DNA of 64,000 nucleotides from Magnolia sinica (lineage: Eukaryota > Streptophyta > Magnoliopsida > Magnoliales > Magnoliaceae). Position 1 is the stretch's first letter; each line of letters starts with the position of its first letter. The position numbers were made by a program, and so were the translations under genes. Under the pieces are notes generated by a model. That model saw only the letters and a list, made by a program, of their open reading frames with translations, was not told the DNA's origin and ran no database searches. Positions 56,901 to 64,000 of the stretch are shown here, piece by piece. Location of the stretch: contig NC_080587.1 of NCBI RefSeq assembly GCF_029962835.1, positions 51,923,528-51,987,527 of the forward strand, read 5' to 3'.

Positions 56901-58370
56901 AAAAGCCTCTAGACCAATTTCATGAAAAGAAAATATTCGACGGATTTTGCAAAAGGCATCGCTAATCAATCACATCTCTCTAGGTCTCCGATATGAAAAC
57001 AAATCTCTAATCTCTTTCCCTGGCTTCAATCCAAGTCCCATTGGTTGATTAGGAAATGAGATTGCAATGTTTGATCAGCTAATTGGACAGGCCTGAGTCC
57101 TCTTAGTCAGTGGTGCTCCAAGCTAGTTCTAGAAGCCCTCCAACAACTGAAGGTCTGGGACATCCTGGACAGCAATGACCTTAATTGTGATTCCCCCATT
57201 CTCCTTGTGCTCTCTCAACCAGTGCTTCTTCATATCCTCGAGGAGGGCTTTTGCCTGTCGACACTAGAAGAACGTTGCATCTGGATGCTAAAGAATTCGG
57301 GGAAGTACATGGTTAATTAGGCGTGGAAGTCTTCTGGATTAGCAGCAGACTGCAAAAGCTGGGCCAAATGGGTTTGGCATGGCAAGTTTCCTCCAAAGTT
57401 ATCTATTTTTACCTGGAAGTTATTGCTTAAGGCGGTCCTGGTCAACCAAAGAATCTAGTCCAAAGGCATCTCTCTAGCCTCTCGGTGCATCTGCTGCTAC
57501 GCGAATCAAAACCCATGCTCCGAGTCCCTCAATCACCAACAACAAAGAGAGAAGAAGGCACCACTTGGTTGCTTAGCAACAATTCTAAGGTCTTTGAAAG
57601 ATTGCCTTCTAGAGAGGAGATTGTCCTTAAGAGGGGATAAGTAGGAGCTGGGGAGCTAAATCTGAATCCTACTGATGATCCTCCTAGCATTGACCTTGCC
57701 ATCCTCGAATCTGACATAGTTCCACTCTTTCCAGATCTCCCAAAAAAATAGAACCGGGAATATGCCTTGCATGGAAGAGAATGATGGATCTTAAAGGGGG
57801 AACCCCCAAAATTCTGGAGGCGGCGGGTTTGGTGGAGGGTGTAATAGGAATTTCATCTTCACTTTCAGTAGTGGTTACGAGTTCGGGACCAATGCAAAAG
57901 CAGAGGTGCACGTGCTTCTCGAGGGTCTTTCCCTTAAGGTAGCCTGAGGTTTCTCTAAAATCCTAGTTGAATGAGGATCGAAGTCTATTGTATATTTCAT
58001 TAACCAGGATCACCCATCTAATTGGTCTATGTGGTATTTTTGGCCTCGTATATTCCCTCAAAAGAAATTCGAAGGTCATAATTTCCTCCGCCTCGTGGGA
58101 AGTCAACACTATTGCAGATTCATTGGTAAGGTTAGGTAGTGTGGAGCAGGTGTTAAGGACCTTCCTCTCGGTTGCAGAGCTTCCTATGTCCTTGCGTGAA
58201 GCCCTCTTCCTGGATCAGGTGGGGATGGGATCGATAAAGGAGAGAGGGCGTAGGGAGTAGTATTTTCATTTGGAGGCTTGTAGTTGATCTTTTTTTTCCT
58301 GTTAGGCTTCATTTGTGTATCTGAAGTGTCCAATGCTTGTTCTCTTGTTAATGACAGGTCAACTACTAAA
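53950..58370 (+). pseudogene. LINE F ORF2 (plus), 5'-truncated and strongly decayed
   Basis: Endonuclease end at 53990-54300 (VWTRLDRVIYNN, LDHAPLLLS), linker 54400-54900 (EGDHNTTFLHN), RT 54900-55890 (LSPDGLLDAFYNSC, FCPISLCNCIYKIMSK, LKLDMEKAYDRVDW, FFKSTRGLRPGDPISLALF, LLFVDNTLLFING), zf-RVT around 57350-57500 and RNase H end 58090-58180 (ASWEVNTIADSLVRLG). The tail ALFLDQVGMGSIKE stops at 58258-58260. Many stops are read. The second Asp of the catalytic box is Asn, in both copies of the internal duplication. Confidence 0.8.
55595..56858 (+). repeat. Direct tandem duplication inside LINE F, 2 x 632 bp
   Basis: Unit 1 is 55595-56226 and unit 2 is 56227-56858, offset 632 bp without indels. 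I count roughly nine base differences (for example ctcctacc/ctcccacc), about 98.6% identity. Both units carry the RT catalytic box and the sequence after it. The differences make an assembly error unlikely here. Confidence 0.88.
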
Positions 58371-59671
58371 AAATCCCTAGAAAGACTACATTGTGAAAAA
58401 CTATAACTTATATTATTTCTCTAATAACCACTGAATATATAGAGGAGATGGGATATCACTAAGGGATTTGGAGAGATCCTCATAGATACACATCTAAATA
58501 AATAAGGAAATAAATTAGATACCTTATTCCAATTTAATATACTATAAAATCCCTCTTCAAACTCAAGGTGCTTTGGAAGGAGTCACTTGAGTTTGAAACT
58601 TATGATATATGAATATTTATTAAAAAAGAAATGAAATTTGCAATGGTAACTTGGGTGAGCATGGGGTGACGAGACTACAAATGATGAGGTGAGAATGAGG
58701 CGACAAAATGACGAACAACTTCAAGCAAGCAGGCACTTTTGACAACTGTTAGGATGTGAACCAACAACACTTTAAATAACTGACGAATGATCTAACAACA
58801 CTACCAGTGGCTGGGATTTCACCCATTTTCTCTTTCAATGGATACACACTTTTGGTGGTTAGGAGTTCAAACATTGCTCTTTTGATAGCTTTAGATGTTC
58901 CGACAGCAAAAAAAAAGGTCTCGTCATAACGATAATGGGTAACAAGGCCTGGTCCAACACGCCCAAAACACACAAGTTTGGTCTAACATGCCTGACACAA
59001 AAAACAAGAAAATAAAACACATCATGTCAATTTGCATGATTCAATGAAGCGGCATCATCAAAAGTGTTTGTCAATATGATTGGTTGAGGTCATGTCAAAA
59101 CAGGCCCACTAGTGATGTCTAATCCAACAACAACCAATACCACATTGGATCTAGTCCACAATGAAGAAGGGTCAAAAGAAACATTCCAGGCCTAATAGAG
59201 GACAGGGCCACAACAATCTGGGAAAAGACTGACCCACACAAAATAGACCTAAACAACGATCATGCACAACTATATTGCGATGGATGGTCCAAATCAAAAT
59301 AGTGCAAGGGGTTAAGTGATGGCTCATAAAATATTAATCAATAGTAACTTGAGTCATTGATTTTGAATTTTTTGGTAATTTCTTGTGCTTGTTCCCATCT
59401 TGGTCAAAGATGGAAGAAAGGTAGCGTCAGGTATCATGGAGGTAAGGATGTAGATCACCCAATGGGAGAGATAGATTAGGTCTTGGTCGGGCATCCACAT
59501 GATGAAGGAAGATGGGTGAATCGCCAACCATGATCACTTCCTCTCTCTCCAAGAGTACAAGAATGAATGGATGGCTTTAACGATTTCAAGATGACAAAGA
59601 TTGGGGTCAGAGTTGGAGCATTGGTGATAATGAGATGCGATGTTGATTGATACTTATAGAAGTCGGCAGGG
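58371..59671. other. Unassigned; perhaps copia LTR-related at the left
   Basis: The stretch near 58550-58600 (ccctcttcaaactcaaggtg, then cacttgagtttgaaac) resembles sequence seen near some copia elements. No domain, primer site or LTR border was found. The rest shows nothing I can name. Confidence 0.3.
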
Positions 59672-60130
59672 TGACTAAGCCTAAATATTGCATATTTATC
59701 CTCTCAATTACGTTAGTTTTCAATAAATTTAAATGTTTAAACGATATATTAACATATGTTTTCTATATGAGAGGTGATTTCTGAACCAATGAGGAAAATG
59801 TGCTAAAAAAGATAAAATAAAGCTCAAAAGGAGAACACGATGAAGAAGTGAAGATTCCAAGGTCATGAAAAAATAATTGAAGTGCCAAAGGATTGAAGAA
59901 ACCAAGCATTAAAGGAAGAAGATTGAAGATTAAAAGTGGAGTAGGAAATCAACGAAGAAATACAAAGTCTTTCGAATCCCATCGAGTGTAGTTCCATGAC
60001 ATCAAGTGGATTTCGATGGGAGCTCAATCCCTCGAGCATAAATCAAGAAACTCTAGGAATTTTCAAAAAAGCTTGCTAAACACATTCAGTGATGATCCGA
60101 ATCTAGGTGTGTAATTTGGAGATCCGAATT

Positions 60131-60140
60131 TATAAAAAGG
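60131..60140 (+). promoter_or_regulatory. LTR TATA box (TATAAAAAGG)
   Basis: TATAAAAAGG lies about 460 bp into the probable Athila-like LTR and 40 bp before the (AG)24 tract, so the tract would fall near the start of the transcript. Confidence 0.5.
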
Positions 60141-60175
60141 GGTCTTTTGGATGTTCCTAGGTATCTTTTAGGGTT

Positions 60176-60178
<3 letters not shown>

Positions 60179-60226
<48 letters not shown>
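60179..60226. repeat. (AG)n microsatellite, 48 bp, in the gypsy LTR
   Basis: An uninterrupted (AG)24 just downstream of the LTR TATA box. Confidence 0.97.
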
Positions 60227-60228
<2 letters not shown>

Positions 60229-60974
60229 CTCGGGTGGAGCGCTGATATTGTCCTTCCGCTTCGATTTCGTTATGATTTTTTGTAGATTTTTTATTTTTCT
60301 TTTATTTTTGAGTTATGCCTAGCTGGTCTCTTACCTAAGGGTAAGAGGTGAAACTTCTAGTTTATTATGATGTTATATTGATTGATTTATATTTTCGGAT
60401 TTGAGTGATGATATATTAATTGAATTAGGTTTGAATTTACTTTAAAGCTATTATGTTGTTTCCTCTTTTATCCATTGTCAACTCCAGTTACATTGGATGC
60501 CTGGATATGCAATAACAATGCTTGATTAGAGAAAGAATTAAACTGTAAAATTCCTTGATCTATTGTAGACTTTGGGCACAATAGATTATTGCATTCCCCG
60601 CGATTGATGTCCGAATACTTCATGAGAGAATTGTTCAGGTGAAATCATACCTTGTTGGATGTTGAGATTGGTTTAATTATTTGATCTTCCGATTAGAATG
60701 GAGTGGAATCCAATTCTAGTTTAGGTATAAATGATGAATCCATAAATTAGACATTTTGGTTCCTATAAGTGAATCACTAGATCCTTAATGCTTTATTTTT
60801 ATTATTTTTACCCTTAACTTATTCGTTGGATAAAAACCTAGACAAATTGTTAAGTTTTAGACTAGTTCTAGTTGTGTTTCACATTCCCCGTGGCTTGACA
60901 TCGGTCTCACTGAGTTATAACTACATCGTAGCCTTGCACTTAGGGTTATCAATTCTTGGATTCGATCAAGTTCT

Positions 60975-60992
60975 TGGTATTGTTGTCGAGGA
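60975..60992 (+). other. Decayed tRNA-Asp-type primer binding site
   Basis: tggtattgttgtcgagga agrees at 13 of 18 bases with the TGGCGCCGTTGTCGGGGA site typical of Athila elements. All five differences are C-to-T or G-to-A. It sits 6 bases after the LTR CA. Confidence 0.6.
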
Positions 60993-61559
60993 ATGGCGTG
61001 AACATAATAGGTTTAGTTGTAGTTCTTCTAGGTTTAATTCCTATTTTTAGGTTATAATTTTAGTTTTCCTGAATATTCTAACCTAGGATTTTGTTTTAGG
61101 TTTTCTAATTTCAGATTTTTTTTAGGGTTTATTCTATTTCAGATATTCTGAATTTACCAAGTTTGTTTTTTTTTTTTTTTTTTTGAAATTTTTTTTTTGT
61201 AGATTTTTCTAATCTAGTTCTTCATCGTAGGTATTATCCTTCAAACTTTCTTTTTAATCGCTATTTAGATTTTTGTTTTATTTTCTTTCCTTCTAAGAGT
61301 ATAAGTGGAAATTAGGGTTTTGTCATATTCATGCCCGAGTGGACATGAGATTACTCTAATTAAATTATAAGAGACGGGATACTAGTTGAAAAGTTGTCAA
61401 ATCACCATATTAGGAAACACGTATATCGAAACTACAATTGAGAATCGAACTGTTTATGAGGAAAACAAGGTATATGATGTCCCACTGGTTAGGACAATGC
61501 GCGATTATTAAGTGAAAAATTATACGTATTAACAACCATTAAGTGTTTCTACATATAAT

Positions 61560-61700
61560 ACGTATGATCTTAATTGGAGGAACCATCAAAATTTCAGTCT
61601 GATAGATGAACCAACCATGAATGCTAACAACTATTCCCAAGGTCCCTCTACTTATGTGCCCCCATCGACAAATGCCCTTGAGGATACATTGCAAGCGTTT
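61560..61700 (+). pseudogene. gag: Athila-like gag fragment
   Basis: The translation TYDLNWRNHQNFS and then ALEDTLQAFM resembles the Asn/Gln-rich middle of Athila-type gag (the WRNHPNF motif, followed by a L-E-D-x-L segment). It ends in stops at about 61703 and 61709. The gag N-terminus is missing between the leader and this segment. Confidence 0.55.
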
Positions 61701-61734
61701 ATGTAAGAGTAATTATAAATTAATCAAAGCATCT

Positions 61735-62150
61735 CGCATATCAAACAAGGTGGTTTCGTTTTTGGGTTCGCGGTCGGTTATGGAGTAGGTTCCAACACAT
61801 ATGCAGAACTTCGGGCAGTTCACGATGGTCTCGCTATCTGTTTCAATTTGGGCCTATCTAGAGTTGTGGTGGAATCTGACTCCAAACTGGTGGTCGGTTT
61901 CCTGAATGGTTCTATTAGCCCGGGTTGGAAATGGGATTTCTGGTTAGCTAGAATTCAGAAATATAGATCCCAGGGCCAGCTGAATTTTGTCCACATTTAC
62001 AGGGAAGGAAATGTTCCCCCAGATGGCATGGCCTGCTTGGACAGCGTCTCCCAAGTTCCTTTGGTGGTCCGTAAGGTCAGCCTTCTATCGCGACAAGCCA
62101 GAGGTAGCATCTTCCTAGATAGAGTGGGCCTTGGGGTGATTAGACTATAG
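61735..62150 (+). pseudogene. LINE G: ORF2 RNase H and tail
   Basis: RNase H sequence reads GGFVFGFAVGYG, AELRAVHDGLAI, VVVESDSKLVVGFL and FVHIYREGNVPPDGMA, so the catalytic Glu and Asp positions are kept, although the first Asp strand is lost. The tail ARGSIFLDRVGLGVIRL stops at 62150. Everything upstream of RNase H is missing. It is open from about 61740 and is the cleanest RNase H fragment in the window. Confidence 0.75.
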
Positions 62151-62513
62151 TCAGTTTGATTCATTTCCGTAACCACAACCCCCACTGAGACACGTACCTA
62201 AGACCCGGCCCGATAACAACAGCAACTGAAAACAACCAAACTCAACCCCTAAGAATAACAAACAACAAGCTTGAATAAAAAGAGGGAAAACCACCCGCAA
62301 ACTGCAACCATTAAATCACGGGCCCAACTGCTACATTACCCAAAGAAACAACAACCACAAGCTGGAAGCAACACAAACCTTCATCCAAAGATGTCCAGAT
62401 AGTCCTGGACAAAAATTGCTGTTCATCCATCTAAACAACAAGCTGTGGATAATCCCATGAAAACCAATTACGAACAACCAAGGGGAAGGAACTTAGAGAA
62501 CCTGACCAACAAC
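62151..62513. other. LINE 3' flank, nothing further recognised
   Basis: A/C-rich sequence with many caacaa-type strings. It may include the 3' UTR of LINE G, but no poly-A tail could be placed. Confidence 0.35.
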
Positions 62514-62518
62514 CAGAC

Positions 62519-63226
62519 TGATGTGGAGTGGGTCGCAGTCACTTTCATAGCAAAGATGGACCAAAGAAGGCCTGATCGAAGGCGGAAACAATTCGAACCA
62601 TTAGAACCTTCAAAACAGTTGTATCTCGCAAACCGGAATAAGTTTTTCAACATAACATATATGATTTTGGGGTAGGAGAAGCTACTTTAGCCAACCAACC
62701 TGCTATGCTGGGTTGCCCATGCCGGAATTGCCAGATTTCACCAGATGGACAGTCAAAAGTCCCGTTTATTTTTGTTTTTACTATAAATGGTAAGTTTTAG
62801 TTCGAGTATAGCTTTTGATCCTTTTGAGTTGTAGAAGTTGTGCCCTACATGAAAATGGCTTAGAAAAATTAGAAGAACAACATGATTAGGCCAATTTTGA
62901 CACTTACTATTTTTCGTCGAAAACCATGAAATTTAGTAGGAATGGAGGCAGTCATAGTAAGTCACGTTTCTAGGGTGTTTGAGTTGGAGATTGAGTACTC
63001 TAAAACTCCCTTCTAGGTTTGAGTTCCTAATTTAAAGAATCGTAATTTCATTTTTTTTTTTTTTATCATTAATAAATTTATTTTGAATCCATTAGAAATT
63101 ATTTATACTTTTATCGCTCGTGGATTCGAGTAAGCTCTATATGGAATCTAGAGAGCTAGGTGGATTCGGAGTAGATATTACCTGAGGAAGATGGTGATTG
63201 ACCTCATCACATCCCTCCCTGCATCA
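62519..63226 (+). mobile_element. Solo LTR copy 3, 708 bp, with perfect 5 bp target duplication
   Basis: It starts TGATGTGGAGTGGG and ends cctgcatca, so the ends are TGATG/CATCA. The flanks are cagac at 62514-62518 and cagac at 63227-63231. It is colinear with copies 1 and 2 but lacks the TATA hairpin (replaced near 62945-62970). No internal element sequence adjoins it, as expected after LTR-LTR recombination. Confidence 0.9.
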
Positions 63227-63231
63227 CAGAC

Positions 63232-63600
63232 GATCGCACACCTTCGATTCAGCCATTGGACGAGATCTACAAACAGGGCTTGAAGCAGCTTCAGGAGCAT
63301 CTCAAACCAAACCAAGGAACAATCCCGTATGGCAGCCCGAAGGAAGGCACAAATCTCACAAACGTGTACCCGCACATGTGCCTGCGTGTGGATGGTGTGG
63401 CCTCCTAACGTGTGGAATTAAAAATTACAATCTAGCTTCACCTCCATCAGCCACCCAATCAGCAGCACCATTAGGCACCCAACAGACGCATTCCGAGCGA
63501 GTATTAGCCCCATAGCATGCAGCAAACCACAAGAAATCAGCCCTCGAAGCATCAAAACATACAACGCACAGCAACCATGCGGCCAGCAAGGACATTTGTT
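63232..63600. other. No feature recognised
   Basis: Between the solo LTR and LINE H. The open frame at 63198-63515 starts inside the solo LTR and has no recognisable domain. Confidence 0.35.
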
Positions 63601-63605
63601 TCATC

Positions 63606-63930
63606 AAATGGACGTTCCCTCTAATGGATTCATTAAGTTAAATACTGATAGCTCAGCTGGAGTAAATCCCAACAACAGAAGTGGAGGGTGAGTATGCAGG
63701 GATAAGGAAGGGCATCTAATGCGGCTGAAAGGAAGCTACTCTAGATGGGCTTCGAGGATATGTTAAAGTCGGGACTATTTCCAATATCCAAGTGAAAAGT
63801 GATCCAAGTTGATGATTAATGCCTTGACATCTTCATCGGTCCCTTGGAACATTTGGAGATGGTGGAGAGAAATTAAAGACATATCCTATCAGTTCAACGT
63901 TAGTTTAAACCATGGGTATAGAGATTGCAT
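63606..63930 (+). pseudogene. LINE H: RNase H fragment
   Basis: The translation gives FIKLNTDSSAGVNPNN, a stop, then VCRDKEGHLM, and further on VPWNIWRWWREI and FNVSLNHGYRD. This is the start and middle of a LINE RNase H domain. Stops are present and the 3' part is lost near a T-rich run at 63945-63970 or lies beyond the window. Confidence 0.65.
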
Positions 63931-64000
63931 TGGAGTCCAGTGTTTTTTTTTTCTTCTTCTTTTTCTTTTAAAGAAACCCAACCCAGAGGTGCATGTTTCC

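Larger units (their letters stand above)
59672..61700 (+). mobile_element. Athila-like Ty3/gypsy 5' LTR, primer site, leader and gag scrap
   Basis: A probable LTR (about 59672-60968, tgactaagcc to gatca) contains a TATA box and an (AG)24 tract. A decayed tRNA-Asp-type primer site lies at 60975-60992, then an AT-rich leader, then a gag fragment at 61560-61700. The LTR start is a guess from the TGA/TCA ends and the aatattgcatatttatcc context. The remainder of the element is missing. Confidence 0.6.

Overview
This window looks like nuclear DNA from a flowering plant and consists almost entirely of transposable elements, most of them decayed and nested in one another. I found no convincing host gene, tRNA, rRNA or CRISPR array. 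Plant origin is shown by Ty1/copia, Ty3/gypsy and L1-type LINE remains with plant-style domains (Sirevirus third ORF, Tat/Athila features, RRM-bearing LINE ORF1, RNase H at the LINE ORF2 end). A crowded family of about 500-540 bp MITEs with GGGGCCCAC-type inner ends resembles sequence I associate with magnoliid genomes; that placement is an inference from memory.

Layout. 1-8679: 3' part of a Sirevirus-type copia element (gag, PR, INT, RT, RNase H all broken; an uninterrupted third ORF; several polypurine tracts; a 2.0 kb 3' LTR with a strikingly phased palindrome array). It abuts a Tat-like gypsy protease fragment on the minus strand (8680-9770). 9850-18434: a cluster of related MITEs, several nearly end to end, with Mutator-like 17 bp inverted ends and a 9 bp target duplication on the best copy. 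One MITE is split by a deleted copia element (11673-14767) that has its own perfect TTTTA target duplication. 18444-20990: no recognisable gene.

21000-30600: LINE fragments, a lone 204 bp LTR with tRNA-Met-type primer site, an apparently exact 675 bp tandem duplication, then LINE A (minus). 30617-43360: LINE B (plus), split first by a solo LTR (31651-32349) and then by LINE C (minus, about 6.8 kb). 44100-46255: LINE D fragment, a possible LTR, a second solo LTR and an (AG)n tract. 46410-53170: LINE E (minus), the most complete LINE. 53950-58370: LINE F (plus), with its own 632 bp tandem duplication. 59672-61700: Athila-like LTR, decayed primer site and gag fragment. 61735-64000: LINE G and H RNase H fragments around a third solo LTR.

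The elements do not act together as a pathway; the content is a record of successive insertions. LINEs A, C and E share one architecture: an RRM-containing ORF1 whose stop codon overlaps the ORF2 start codon, then endonuclease, RT, zf-RVT, RNase H and a conserved C-terminal tail. All the LINE and gag-pol frames I read are broken; the only long undamaged frame I would call a real coding sequence is the Sirevirus third ORF at 5044-6183.
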